NCBI GenBank assembly: GCA_002338525.1 | Contig: DDIM01000008.1 | Location: forward strand, 26,018 to 74,404 | DNA from: Micavibrio sp. UBA1850 | Lineage (GTDB): Bacteria; Pseudomonadota; Alphaproteobacteria; Micavibrionales; Micavibrionaceae | Direction of reading: 5' to 3' | DNA: 48,387 bases | Shown: in pieces, positions 26,105 to 35,447 of the stretch | How positions within the stretch are numbered: position 1 is the stretch's first letter | Layout of the letters: each line of letters begins with the position of its first letter | The notes under the pieces: generated by a model | Told to the model about the DNA's origin: nothing | Seen by the model: the letters and a program-made list of their open reading frames with translations, nothing else | The model's database searches: none | Made by a program: the position numbers and the translations under genes

Positions 26105-26920
26105 CGCGAGCAATAAAACCACGCCAAAGATAAGACGGTATATAACAAAAGGTGTGAAGCTAGATTTTTCAATCCAGCGCATCAAAAGCGCGATTGCAGT
26201 AAGCGCGGCTAAAAAAGAGAATATAACGGCCAATGCGATATCAGCGCCTAACTGGCTGTTTTGCCAATCCACATCAAGCGCCCCCAACAACCCTGCACCA
26301 GAAATAGCAACCATTCCTAAAAACATGGAAAAGCGCGCCGCATCAGTGCGCGGATAGCCTAAAAAAAGTGCTGCGGTCATCGTGACACCAGAACGACTGG
26401 TTCCAGGAACAAGCGCGAGGGCTTGCGACACACCAATAATCATTGCATCGCGCCACGGCATTTCATCAACGCTTTTGTCTTGTCCATTAACCTGCGCCAC
26501 GGGCGTGCGATCAGCAACCCATAGTAACAAAGCATATACGATATTGGCCCATGCAACGACCGAGAGTAATGTTAAAAAATTAGGTGACCATGCATGTAGA
26601 ATAAATCCTGCAATAATCACAGGAATAGAGGCTACTCCCACTTGTAAGGCACGAACACCCGCCGCTTGTTTTTGCGGGTTGGCTATACAGATTAACCCCA
26701 TTAGCATCTCAAAAACGTCTCGACGAAAATACAATAAGACAGCAAATAATGTGCCCACATGCACGGCAATATCAAACAAATGGTTAGTCGCATATTGGTC
26801 AGCTGCACTCTCCCCATCAAATATTGAATGAAGGAGCGATAGATGACCACTTGAGCTAATCGGTAAGAACTCTGTAATACCCTGCACTAAAGATAAAATT
26901 ATAATATGAAATAAGAGCAT
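26099..26920 (-). CDS. uppP: Undecaprenyl-diphosphatase
   Basis: Integral membrane phosphatase that recycles the undecaprenyl carrier for peptidoglycan and O-antigen, and can give bacitracin resistance. 273 aa with about eight hydrophobic segments. The BacA motifs are present: GITEFLPISSSGHL near the N-terminus and PGTSRSGVTM in the central part. It is monocistronic on the minus strand and divergent from a small membrane-protein gene. Confidence 0.95.
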   Translation of the reverse strand: MLLFHIIILSLVQGITEFLPISSSGHLSLLHSIFDGESAADQYATNHLFDIAVHVGTLFAVLLYFRRDVFEMLMGLICIANPQKQAAGVRALQVGVASIPVIIAGFILHAWSPNFLTLLSVVAWANIVYALLLWVADRTPVAQVNGQDKSVDEMPWRDAMIIGVSQALALVPGTSRSGVTMTAALFLGYPRTDAARFSMFLGMVAISGAGLLGALDVDWQNSQLGADIALAVIFSFLAALTAIALLMRWIEKSSFTPFVIYRLIFGVVLLLAL

Positions 26921-26969
26921 GAATGTTTCCTTACTTGGCTTTTTTGCCGTAGTAAAGTAAAAATAGCAT

Positions 26970-27173
26970 ATGGTTTATGCGGTTGCTATCGTCGGTTTTG
27001 TTCTAGGGTTTGCACTTGGTTTGTTTATTTTGTCTATAAAGTTAAAAGACAAAACCAACGAAGAGCTCCTTAAGAATAAAAATCTCTGGTGGGCTTATGG
27101 CACACTTAATTGGATTATCGCTATCATCTGCTCTATATCTTCTGTGTATTTATATAAACATATCTTGGGTTAG
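26970..27173 (+). CDS. Small two-TM membrane protein
   Basis: 67 aa with two hydrophobic segments (residues about 3-22 and 44-62) separated by a short Lys-rich loop (IKLKDKTNEELLKNKNL). Family not recognised. It begins 49 bp from the uppP start, on the opposite strand, and ends 11 bp before the cytochrome b561 gene, so it may be its co-transcribed partner. Small size limits confidence. Confidence 0.5.
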   Translation: MVYAVAIVGFVLGFALGLFILSIKLKDKTNEELLKNKNLWWAYGTLNWIIAIICSISSVYLYKHILG

Positions 27174-27184
27174 GACACGTCTCA

Positions 27185-27739
27185 ATGAACAAGCACTCTT
27201 TACAACAATATTCTGCTACAGCAAAACTGCTACATTGGATCATTGGGGTCACAATCATAACATTGATTTGTGTTGGCATTTACATGGCCAACATAGATTT
27301 TGATGGCAATGGCGGCGTACGCTCACAACTGTATGGCCTTCATAAATCAACAGGAATAGTTGTCTTGGGCCTTATGGTGTGCCGCGTTTTGTGGCGTACA
27401 TTTACGACATATCCAGCAAGTAATGCAGCGCATAAAAAGTGGGAAATCGTTCTTTCAAAGATTGTGCATGGCATATTGTATATTATGGCGTTTTCAATGC
27501 CATTATCCGGCTGGGCCATGTCATCTTCTTATGGATCGACTGTTTCAGTATATGGTTTGTTCACGCTTCCCCCCCTAGTAAAAGAAGATCCTCCTATGGG
27601 AGAGACATGGGCGCTTATTCATGAATTTGGTGGCTATGCGTTGATTGCGGTTATTGTTATTCATGCGGCAGGCGCGCTTAAACATCATATTATTGATCGC
27701 GATGATACACTCCGACGTATGTTACCGTTTTCGAGATAA
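27185..27739 (+). CDS. Cytochrome b561 family protein
   Basis: 184-aa inner-membrane diheme cytochrome of the b561/CybB type, with four hydrophobic segments. Candidate heme-ligand histidines lie in AKLLHWIIG, LYGLHKSTG, SKIVHGILY and VIVIHAAGALKHH, the expected positions. CybB-like proteins can oxidise superoxide or shuttle quinol electrons. The gene sits downstream of the small TM gene and 44 bp upstream of the GST gene. Confidence 0.88.
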   Translation: MNKHSLQQYSATAKLLHWIIGVTIITLICVGIYMANIDFDGNGGVRSQLYGLHKSTGIVVLGLMVCRVLWRTFTTYPASNAAHKKWEIVLSKIVHGILYIMAFSMPLSGWAMSSSYGSTVSVYGLFTLPPLVKEDPPMGETWALIHEFGGYALIAVIVIHAAGALKHHIIDRDDTLRRMLPFSR

Positions 27740-27783
27740 AAAACCCGCTGACATTTCACCAAAAACTGATATACTCATGTGTT

Positions 27784-28452
27784 ATGAGAACACTGTATCA
27801 TCTATGGCTTCAACCCTTCTCCAGAAAAGTGCGTATGCTCTTGTCTGAAAAAGGCCTTGAATTTAATTTGGAAATTGAAAAAGTGTGGGAACGTCGTACT
27901 GACTTTCTCGCCCTTAACCCTGCCGGTGACGTGCCTGTATTGATTGAACCAGACGGCACAACTTTGTCAAACAGTGTTGTTATTTGTGAATATCTAGAAG
28001 AAGTTTACCCTGATGTATCATTGCTTGGTCATGACCCCGTGCAGCGTGCAGAAGTGCGCCGCCTTGTGGGATGGTTTGACGTTAAGTTCAACCGCGAGGT
28101 GACTGACAATTTATTTGGTGAAAAAATGATGAAGCGCGTTCTTCATCTGGGTGAGCCTCACGGCCCGTCAGTTCGTGCAGGACACGCAAATATTCACTAC
28201 CACTTGGACTATATCGGATTTTTGACAGAGCGTCGCCAATGGCTTGCGGGGGATAATTTCTCACTTGCAGATATAGCGGCTGCGGCGCATTTATCATGCA
28301 TTGACTATATTGGTGATGTCCCATGGGATGAACATCATCCGGCCAGAGACTGGTATGCTCGCGTTAAATCACGCCCTAGCTTCCAGCCTTTGTTGTCTGA
28401 CCGTATCCCAGGATTTGTGCCAGCAGCACATTACGAAGATGTAAACTTTTAA
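27784..28452 (+). CDS. GST-fold protein, possibly FzlA-like (FtsZ-binding)
   Basis: 222 aa. The N-terminal thioredoxin-like domain begins MRTLYHLWLQPFSRKVRMLL, with Ser in the catalytic region, and has the LNPAGDVPVL and LSNSVVICEYLEE motifs; the C-terminal helical domain contains WLAGDNFSLADIAAAAHLS. The terminal segment (IGDVPWDEHHPARDWYARV and PAAHYEDVNF) resembles, from memory, the alphaproteobacterial FzlA proteins, which lack GST activity and bend FtsZ filaments. If so it acts in cytokinesis. A generic glutathione transferase is the alternative. Confidence 0.8.
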   Translation: MRTLYHLWLQPFSRKVRMLLSEKGLEFNLEIEKVWERRTDFLALNPAGDVPVLIEPDGTTLSNSVVICEYLEEVYPDVSLLGHDPVQRAEVRRLVGWFDVKFNREVTDNLFGEKMMKRVLHLGEPHGPSVRAGHANIHYHLDYIGFLTERRQWLAGDNFSLADIAAAAHLSCIDYIGDVPWDEHHPARDWYARVKSRPSFQPLLSDRIPGFVPAAHYEDVNF

Positions 28453-28499
28453 AAAAACAAAAATTTCAAATAAATTTATAAATTAGGTATGTGTTGGTT

Positions 28500-29405
28500 A
28501 TGCAGCAGAAAAAGTTATTTTGTTTTGGATTTGGATATGTTTGTGATCATCTCGAGCAGTTGATGCAAAAAGAGTGCACCGACACCAAATGGGATATATG
28601 GGGAACGACAGGCGATGAAGATAAAGAAGATCGCTTCATGGATCGCGATATATCTCTTGTTGTGCAAGGCCAAGACACAATGATTTCTGACATTCGTTCT
28701 TTGCTAGAAGACACAACTCATCTTCTTATTTCAGTCCCCCCCAAAAAGTTGGGTTGTCCTATTTTTAGGTCATACATACGTGAAATAGTCAGTATAGATA
28801 CGTTGGAGTGGATTGGTTATTTATCCAGCACCAGCGTATACGGTGATCGTAACGGTGCTTGGGTTACAGAAGATTCTGAATCTCGCCCCACCACCATTAG
28901 AGGATCTCGCCGCAACAAGGCCGAAGAACAATGGAGATCTCTTTTAAGACGTTATGGCGCACCCATCCATACATTCCGCCTTTCTGGCATTTATGGCGAA
29001 GGCCGCAGCGCCATTGATTCCATCAATGCGGGAATTGCAAGACGTATATATAAAGAGGGACATGTTTTTAATCGTATCCACATCGAAGACATTGCACAGA
29101 TGGTGTTAGCCTCAATGAAGGCGCCTTGCCCAGGACAAATTTACAATCTCAGCGACGATGAGCCCGCCCCAAGCCACGAGGTAATTTCAGAAGCAGCCAA
29201 TTTGATGGGGGTTGAAGAGCCTGAATTGGTTGACATTGAGTACGCAAACCTCGCCCCCATGACACAAAGCTTTTATTCCGACAATAAGCGTGTTGGAAAC
29301 AGCAAAACAAAAGAAATGCTAAATATTACTTTGAAGTACCCCACTTTTAGAGAGGGGTTGCGTCAATGTTATGAGGTTATGAAGAGCAAGGAATCGACAG
29401 AGTAA
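28500..29405 (+). CDS. NAD(P)-dependent epimerase/SDR (YeeZ-like)
   Basis: 301 aa. Extended-SDR Rossmann start FGFGYVCDHLEQ, the YLSSTSVYGDRNGAWV active-site stretch (Ser and Tyr), a downstream RRNKAEEQW helix carrying the Lys, and RLSGIYGEGRSAID. This fits the YeeZ-like group, whose substrate is unknown. ATG at 28500 or GTG at 28491 are both possible; the AGG signal at 28484-28486 is 13 bp from the ATG and 4 bp from the GTG. The stop overlaps the convergent kinase gene by 29 bp. Confidence 0.83.
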   Translation: MQQKKLFCFGFGYVCDHLEQLMQKECTDTKWDIWGTTGDEDKEDRFMDRDISLVVQGQDTMISDIRSLLEDTTHLLISVPPKKLGCPIFRSYIREIVSIDTLEWIGYLSSTSVYGDRNGAWVTEDSESRPTTIRGSRRNKAEEQWRSLLRRYGAPIHTFRLSGIYGEGRSAIDSINAGIARRIYKEGHVFNRIHIEDIAQMVLASMKAPCPGQIYNLSDDEPAPSHEVISEAANLMGVEEPELVDIEYANLAPMTQSFYSDNKRVGNSKTKEMLNITLKYPTFREGLRQCYEVMKSKESTE

Positions 29406-31365
29406 CTGTTGTACCGCTGTCCACCACTGATTCAATCGCCATTTTACCGCCATGCAGTTCGACCAATTCCTTCGTGATGGCAAGCCCTAAACCAGAACCG
29501 TCATGATCACGCGTATATTGATTAGAAACTTGTTCGAAGGGGTTGGTAATCGTGTTCAGTTTCATGACAGGAATACCAATACCATCATCGCTGACTGCCA
29601 AGATTAACTGACCGCCCTCTTGACGGCACGATACTTCAATGTGGCCATTTTGCTTGGTAAACTTTACAGCATTTGATAGCAAGTTCAGCAATACTTGCAT
29701 AATTGCACGTCGGTCTAGCTGTGCAGACACATCGTCTTTTGGAAGTTGCGTTGTAAGCTTTAGACTTCCGTCCAGTGCGCGCCCCTCCATCATATGAACA
29801 CAAAGCTTAATAAGCTTGTTTACATTAACATCTTCTCGCACAAGCTCGTATTTTCCTGCCTCCATTTTTGACATGTCCAAAATGTCACTGATAAGGTCCA
29901 GCAAGTGCTCGCCACTTTCGCGAATGCCTTTGATATAGTCTAAATATTTTTCTGTCCCGATGGGGCCTAAAAGTTGGCGTTGCATCATTTCAGAAAAACC
30001 AATGATCGCATTAAGAGGTGTGCGCAATTCGTGGCTCATATTTGCCAAAAATTGTGATTTTGCAGAATAAGCGCGCTCGACAGATTCTTTTGCTGAGCGT
30101 AGCTCATGTTCATGTTCGATCTGGTCAGTCACATCTTGCATGATCCCAAATAGCGAGACGACCTCGCCCTCACTATCTTTTTTGCAACGCCCCTGACATT
30201 TTATAAAACGCTCTTCACCTGATGGTCTTTTGATAGCAAATTCCATTTCATAGTCGCGCTTTTCAATCATTGCACGCTGAAACGCTTGCATAGTGCGCCC
30301 GACATCTCTGCGATTGAGATATCTGGTTAGTGTCTCAATTGATGGATTGAAGGAGGTTTGATCAACTCCGAATATACGATAAATCTCATCAGACCATTCA
30401 ATATGGTGACTGTCCATGAACCATGTCCAATGCCCCATTTGACCGATTGATTGTGCTTCGGCCAGCAGGCTTTTTTGGCTTTGCACCATTTGTTGCTGCT
30501 CTTGCACCTCTGACAAATCCTGCCCCGATAGATACAAAATATTGTCATCTGCAGTAAGACGCCATGACATCGTATAAATTTTTCCCTTGCGTGAAACAAC
30601 GCGGGCTTCAAAATCAACAACTTGATTGGCCGGTAAATCCTCGTCAGTTATATGCCTTAAAATTGGGCGAACCTGTGCGCGGTCTTGCGAAAATACGATG
30701 TCGGTAAAAGACAGCTTTTTTTGTTGTGCTTTGGTATAGCCCAAAATGCTTGAAAACTGCTTGTTAACGTTAATAATGGCGCCATCACGCTCGCAACTCA
30801 TCATAATATCGTGGCTTAAATTCATAAGCGTTTGAGATGAGTTTGACGCGCTAGACGTGGCTTTTTTTGTTTTTTTAGACACTTGGGGCGTTTTTGATTT
30901 TGCTTTTGAAGTGGGCTTATCTCCGATGAGCGTTTGCTCGATCCACTGATCCAGCGTCGCGTCATTCTTATCTTCGTATTTTGACTCAGCGCCAATTAGA
31001 CTGACAACAAGAAACGATGAATCTTGAGAGGCAATTCGATCGAACTGGAAAATAACTTCCTCGCCCTTAGTATTTAAAAGCTTGTGTGTTCCAGTGCGAA
31101 TGGATTTTACCCAAGTGTCTACAGAGTTTCTTTCTGCTATAGAAAAAGAGGGCGTGCTAAGTGCATCCTCGCTTGATGCGAAATGAAACAAATCTCTGGC
31201 GTGTTTTTCTTTTGCGGCCTTAGGCGTCACGCCCAATGCCTTACACGCTTTTTTACCCATATGCCCCATGTGCCCGCTTGGCAAAACTAAAAGCCGTGCG
31301 TCCCCCATATCAAGTGCGGTTTGAGGGATATCATGTTGTTTTTTTAAGGTTGCTGCTTGTGGCAT
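29377..31365 (-). CDS. Multi-PAS sensor histidine kinase (PleC/DivJ/PdhS type)
   Basis: 662 aa, soluble. A PAS-like N-terminal domain (to about 135) and a Ser/Lys/Thr-rich linker are followed by PAS domains at about 185-290 and 305-415. HisKA carries the phosphorylated His (H445) in ANMSHELRTPLNAIIGF, and the HATPase_c boxes are NLLSNAVKFT, SDDGIGIP and GSGLGLAI. The segment YLDYIKGIRESGEHLLD with SDILDMSKMEAG is the signature of the alphaproteobacterial kinases that phosphorylate DivK. It has no receiver domain and no response-regulator gene nearby, so it is an orphan kinase, as those are. Confidence 0.85.
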   Translation of the reverse strand: MPQAATLKKQHDIPQTALDMGDARLLVLPSGHMGHMGKKACKALGVTPKAAKEKHARDLFHFASSEDALSTPSFSIAERNSVDTWVKSIRTGTHKLLNTKGEEVIFQFDRIASQDSSFLVVSLIGAESKYEDKNDATLDQWIEQTLIGDKPTSKAKSKTPQVSKKTKKATSSASNSSQTLMNLSHDIMMSCERDGAIINVNKQFSSILGYTKAQQKKLSFTDIVFSQDRAQVRPILRHITDEDLPANQVVDFEARVVSRKGKIYTMSWRLTADDNILYLSGQDLSEVQEQQQMVQSQKSLLAEAQSIGQMGHWTWFMDSHHIEWSDEIYRIFGVDQTSFNPSIETLTRYLNRRDVGRTMQAFQRAMIEKRDYEMEFAIKRPSGEERFIKCQGRCKKDSEGEVVSLFGIMQDVTDQIEHEHELRSAKESVERAYSAKSQFLANMSHELRTPLNAIIGFSEMMQRQLLGPIGTEKYLDYIKGIRESGEHLLDLISDILDMSKMEAGKYELVREDVNVNKLIKLCVHMMEGRALDGSLKLTTQLPKDDVSAQLDRRAIMQVLLNLLSNAVKFTKQNGHIEVSCRQEGGQLILAVSDDGIGIPVMKLNTITNPFEQVSNQYTRDHDGSGLGLAITKELVELHGGKMAIESVVDSGTTVTLSIPCSS

Positions 31366-31529
31366 TTATATAGAACTTAGAAAGAGCGTTGAGGTGTCAA
31401 ACGAATCATTAGCTATAATCATAGACTATAAAACCCCGCACAATCAAGAAAAGAGGCTATTTCGGCCATCAAGAGCTTTAATTATTTATCAATAAATATG
31501 CATTATGCTTGTGTGAAGAAGGAAAATAC

Positions 31530-32621
31530 ATGCCACCAAGCCCAAGACATCATTTTGAAAAAAACCGAGGAAAAGTCGATCCGCTTGAAGACAGGGACGC
31601 GATTAGAATAGCTGAACCTAATCACATGTTTGCCGATATTCAGGCGGTTAATGTTAACCATATACTGGATTCGGGTGAATTTTTACCTGTTGAGTTAAGC
31701 GGACTTGGCCAAGTTGCTAATATTTTTACGCTGGGCAGTTTTTCTCGTGAAAAAGATGGTTTAATGCGCACTATTGATTGGAACAGTGACGATAAATTCA
31801 CACAAACTATGTCACACATTGAGCAAGACACGATAAGACAGATTTTTGAGTCAGACGAATTATCACAACTCATTGAAAAAGACGAATGGACACGTCAAGA
31901 TAGAGCATCATGGGAAAGTGGCGTCAGCCAGATTATATCTAATAAATTAGATATAATTCCTGGTTTCAATAAGTATCGTATAGATTATTACGAAAACAGC
32001 GGCATCAAAGAGACCACTCATTTTAATGATTTATCCAAAGATTTAACCTACAAAATGTCGACGATGGAATTTGATTGCGATGTCATGTCGGTTGTTGAGG
32101 GCGCGATTATTCAGCGCGTTGAAAACTCACTCCTGCCTGAAAAAAGCGATGTCTTACAAGAACAAAACTATAAATATGCATCTAACTATTTTATAACTCC
32201 TGGTAATTCATGGGCTGGAGAGACCGTTGTTCCGCACACAATAATAACGTCGTCTGCTACCGGAAACATTATTGAAGCAACATTTTCAAATCGGTATAGA
32301 AGCGCACGTAATGAATTATCATCATATGTAGAGTCGTCGGATCCCGAAAATGGGTTTGAAGACACGATTGAAGGTAAACCCTTTATTTATAGAAATGGTG
32401 GCGGTGAGTGGAGTATGTTTACTACGGATCTTAGCCTCACACATGAAGATTTTACTCAGGAGGTTCAAAAGCATATAGAGTCGGTGAACAACCCTGCCTC
32501 AGTTGACACGCCAAACATCCCAGAGCCTCATCAACTTGATAATAGTGAGCAGATCAGCGACATAGAAAAGGGCATCCCTACCGGAACGCCCCCTTCAAAC
32601 AATCCAACGTTAAATCTTTAA
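31530..32621 (+). CDS. Large uncharacterised soluble protein
   Basis: 363 aa, acidic, without signal peptide or membrane segment. It has a Pro-rich start (PPSPRHHFEKNRG), a central region with no motif I know and a Pro/Ser/Asn-rich tail (TGTPPSNNPTLNL). An AAGGA ribosome-binding site sits about 8 bp before the ATG at 31530; a TTG seven codons earlier is less likely. A perfect TATAAT (31414-31419) with TTGAGG 19 bp upstream could be its promoter. It ends 2 bp from the convergent redoxin gene. No function can be proposed from sequence. Confidence 0.6.
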   Translation: MPPSPRHHFEKNRGKVDPLEDRDAIRIAEPNHMFADIQAVNVNHILDSGEFLPVELSGLGQVANIFTLGSFSREKDGLMRTIDWNSDDKFTQTMSHIEQDTIRQIFESDELSQLIEKDEWTRQDRASWESGVSQIISNKLDIIPGFNKYRIDYYENSGIKETTHFNDLSKDLTYKMSTMEFDCDVMSVVEGAIIQRVENSLLPEKSDVLQEQNYKYASNYFITPGNSWAGETVVPHTIITSSATGNIIEATFSNRYRSARNELSSYVESSDPENGFEDTIEGKPFIYRNGGGEWSMFTTDLSLTHEDFTQEVQKHIESVNNPASVDTPNIPEPHQLDNSEQISDIEKGIPTGTPPSNNPTLNL

Positions 32622-32623
32622 GC

Positions 32624-33286
32624 TTAGTATTTTACTGAACAGCCATAAGGACGTGATTCTGTCACTTCGATTTCTTCGCCTGCATCCAATGCCATCAATG
32701 CTTCAAGAACATAGTTTTTAGCACCTTCTACAGTTGACTGACGCGGTGATGGGTTATCATCGATTGCGCCTTGGTAGCGAAGAACACCTTCTGCATCAAT
32801 TACAAACATATGTGGTGTTGTTTTTGCCGCATACATGTGACCGATTTCGCCTTTTGGGTCTAAAATTCTGTGAGCCGCTTTTGCGCCTTTTTCTTCAACG
32901 ATCATTTTTGCTTCTTCAGCTGTAACCGCGCCTTGATTGCCTTTTGCAGATGATACAATTGAAATCCATGTCACACCCATTTCAGCCGCTTTTTCTTGTG
33001 CAGCTTGCATGTTGCCTGTTTCGTAATGCTTCATCACAAATGGGCACTCGTGGTTAGTCCACTCAAGAACAACAGTCTTACCTTTAAGATCTGCCAATGA
33101 GACCGTTTCGCCATTAATATCTTTTGCTGTAAAGGCTGGTGCCATTTCCCCTACTTTAGGCGCTGCCATTTCATGCTTTTCGTGCTTTTCATGCTTTTCT
33201 CCACCCTCGTGCTCATGAGCGAATGAGACACCTGACATCAAAAGTGATGCGGCCATAGTTAATGTTAGTGCTAGTTTACGGATCAT
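32624..33286 (-). CDS. Periplasmic redoxin/peroxiredoxin-like protein with His-rich N-terminus
   Basis: 220 aa with a signal peptide (about 23 residues, cleaved after SFA). A His/Glu-rich stretch (HEHEGGEKHEKHEKHE) opens the mature protein and could bind metal. The thioredoxin-fold domain has the Cys in TNHECPFVMKHYE, with no second Cys of a CxxC, and the conserved C-terminal PYGCSVKY. This matches the AhpC/TSA-Redoxin group found next to DsbD/ScsB in Alphaproteobacteria. The start at 33286 follows GGGAGA. It lies 43 bp downstream of the ScsB-like gene, very likely as its substrate. Confidence 0.8.
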   Translation of the reverse strand: MIRKLALTLTMAASLLMSGVSFAHEHEGGEKHEKHEKHEMAAPKVGEMAPAFTAKDINGETVSLADLKGKTVVLEWTNHECPFVMKHYETGNMQAAQEKAAEMGVTWISIVSSAKGNQGAVTAEEAKMIVEEKGAKAAHRILDPKGEIGHMYAAKTTPHMFVIDAEGVLRYQGAIDDNPSPRQSTVEGAKNYVLEALMALDAGEEIEVTESRPYGCSVKY

Positions 33287-33329
33287 GATTTTTCTCCCTT
33301 TGGTTTCCATGATTTAAAAATTTTGTACT

Positions 33330-35357
33330 TTAATTGATCTGATTTTTAATAATCTTTTTTGTCAGAATTTGGGGCAAAACAACAGGGTCTTTGCCCTCAC
33401 CTGCATAATATACGTAGAGCGGCACCCCAGTACGGTCAAATGATTGTAAATATTTTGTAATATCATCATCCATAAGCGTCCAGTCTCCCTCAATATACTG
33501 GACATTGTTTTCTAAAAACGCCTCTTGTATATCATCGCTTTTAACAACGCGCTCGTTGATTTTACAGGTAATACACCACGCAGCAGTCATATTGACAAAA
33601 ACGGGATCACCTGACTCTAAAGCCTGTTCTAGTGCCGCAGGCGTGTATGCAACCTCATTGATCAGGTCACTTTCTAACATCATGGCTGATTTATATAGTC
33701 CAAAGATACTTAAAATAATCAGTGTCCATTTCATTAATGTTGTTGGTTTTTTATTCGAAAGCCACGCCAAAAACGCGATAATCAACCCACCGACCAGCGC
33801 ACTAATAACACCCACTGTGCCTACTTGTTGAACCAACACCCATGTCAGCCAGATGGCAGTTGCAAACATTGGGAAGGCAAGGAATTGCTTAAACGTATCC
33901 ATCCACGCGCCGGGTTTTGGCAAGATTTTTTGCAAGCCAGGAATTACGGCCAACAATAAAAACGGAAGTGCCAATCCAAGACCTAGCGCCATAAATATTA
34001 TCACCGTCACAAAGGCGGGCTGCACGAGCGCAAACCCTAATGCCACACCCATGAAAGGCGCGGTACAAGGCGTGGCAACAATAACTGCCAAAACACCCGT
34101 TAAAAAATCTTGTGTAAGACCATGCGCGTTTGCGACTTGTTTTGATCCAACTTGCGTGAAGCGCCCTGAAATATCAAATACGCCAAGCAAGTTCAAACTG
34201 ATGGCAATTAATATCCACGTCATGCCAACCACGACAAATGGATTTTGCAACTGAAATCCCCAACCAACTTCCGCGCCGCCTGCCTTGATTGCCACAATGA
34301 CAAGAGCCAACCCTATGAATGAAAGTAATATACCTGCGGTGTATGATAGTCCGTGCTTAAAGGATTCGGCTTTGTTCTTTTCAGCAATTTTCACCAACGA
34401 CAACGCCTTCATTGAAAGGATTGGGAAAACGCAGGGCATGAGGTTTAAAACCAGCCCCCCTAGGAAGGCAAATAAAATAGCCGTCCATACGCCAACGGCT
34501 ATATCTTGTGATTGTGTGCTTGCGACCACGCCCTCGCTTTTGATTTGTGGTGAATTATAATCAATTTCATACCCCACACCGGCTTGAGCAAGAACACCGC
34601 TTACGTCCTTAATGCTGTCTATATCTCTATCAGATCGAGGGAATGTGAACTGCGTTTGACCTGTCCCCTCATCTACAGACACGGTGGCTGGCGCGCCTGC
34701 GACCACCAAACCCCAATCATTTGTAAAGTACATAATCTTTTCGTCGCTTGAAAATGGGTGGTTTGCGAGTGTTAAGACTACATCGGCGTCTGAAACCACC
34801 ATTTCAACATCTCCTGTATAGAGCTGTGTAAATGATTGATTGGCCTTTTCAAACGCCGCCTGATTTTGAGGCGTTAGCTCAGTACCAACTGGTAGACTTA
34901 GCGAGGCTTCGCCCGTTTCTGGTATACAAATTTCCTTACATACCAGCCAATCAGCCACCATATTTATATCAAGAGTATCACCATCAAAATTTTCGGGCAC
35001 GGATACAGTTGCTTTTAAATAGGCGAGGTCTTCATGAACGAAATTCATGATCTCTTGTACCTCTAACGCCGTAGGCACTGGCCAAGTGAACGCCGAGACT
35101 TGCACATCACCCGGCACATCCCATTTCACTTGAATAGGAAATCCTGACTCGCCCGGGTTTTTCCAATATGTGTGCCAATGAGGATCCATTTCTTTTTCTA
35201 AAAGGATGTCAAATGACTGCCCTTTAACGACAGTGCCCGTTTCCGAGAGCAGGCTTATCCTTACGTGATTGTCAGGGTTATTTTGCGCCACCGCTGGAAG
35301 TGAGATTAAAACCAGCGCGAAGACTGAGACTACAAACCGAGAGAAAAAAGAAGTCAT
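33330..35357 (-). CDS. Thiol:disulfide interchange protein of the ScsB/DsbD type
   Basis: 675 aa. Signal peptide to about residue 24; an N-terminal periplasmic domain with a Cys pair (C140 and C144 in WLVCKEICIP) and the WHTYWKNPGESG motif, typical of ScsB; eight membrane helices with the redox cysteines in NLMPCVFPILS and VATPCTAPFMG; and a C-terminal thioredoxin domain with AAWCITC (C595, C598). It carries electrons from cytoplasmic thioredoxin to the periplasm. The adjacent redoxin is probably one recipient. It is the first gene of the minus-strand pair. ScsB rather than classical DsbD is suggested by the N-terminal domain. Confidence 0.88.
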   Translation of the reverse strand: MTSFFSRFVVSVFALVLISLPAVAQNNPDNHVRISLLSETGTVVKGQSFDILLEKEMDPHWHTYWKNPGESGFPIQVKWDVPGDVQVSAFTWPVPTALEVQEIMNFVHEDLAYLKATVSVPENFDGDTLDINMVADWLVCKEICIPETGEASLSLPVGTELTPQNQAAFEKANQSFTQLYTGDVEMVVSDADVVLTLANHPFSSDEKIMYFTNDWGLVVAGAPATVSVDEGTGQTQFTFPRSDRDIDSIKDVSGVLAQAGVGYEIDYNSPQIKSEGVVASTQSQDIAVGVWTAILFAFLGGLVLNLMPCVFPILSMKALSLVKIAEKNKAESFKHGLSYTAGILLSFIGLALVIVAIKAGGAEVGWGFQLQNPFVVVGMTWILIAISLNLLGVFDISGRFTQVGSKQVANAHGLTQDFLTGVLAVIVATPCTAPFMGVALGFALVQPAFVTVIIFMALGLGLALPFLLLAVIPGLQKILPKPGAWMDTFKQFLAFPMFATAIWLTWVLVQQVGTVGVISALVGGLIIAFLAWLSNKKPTTLMKWTLIILSIFGLYKSAMMLESDLINEVAYTPAALEQALESGDPVFVNMTAAWCITCKINERVVKSDDIQEAFLENNVQYIEGDWTLMDDDITKYLQSFDRTGVPLYVYYAGEGKDPVVLPQILTKKIIKNQIN

Positions 35358-35447
35358 TATTATATATTTGCCGTTTAGAATTTAAAAAGTTTAAAGGTCT
35401 GTGGGGGTATTCGTGCCTTTATTGAACATAGTTACATTATTAAATAG

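Noticed and set aside
26382..26831. 149-aa plus-strand ORF inside uppP
   Set aside because: It runs antisense to conserved membrane helices and is rich in shadow-type Thr/Ile/Ala; no domain is visible.
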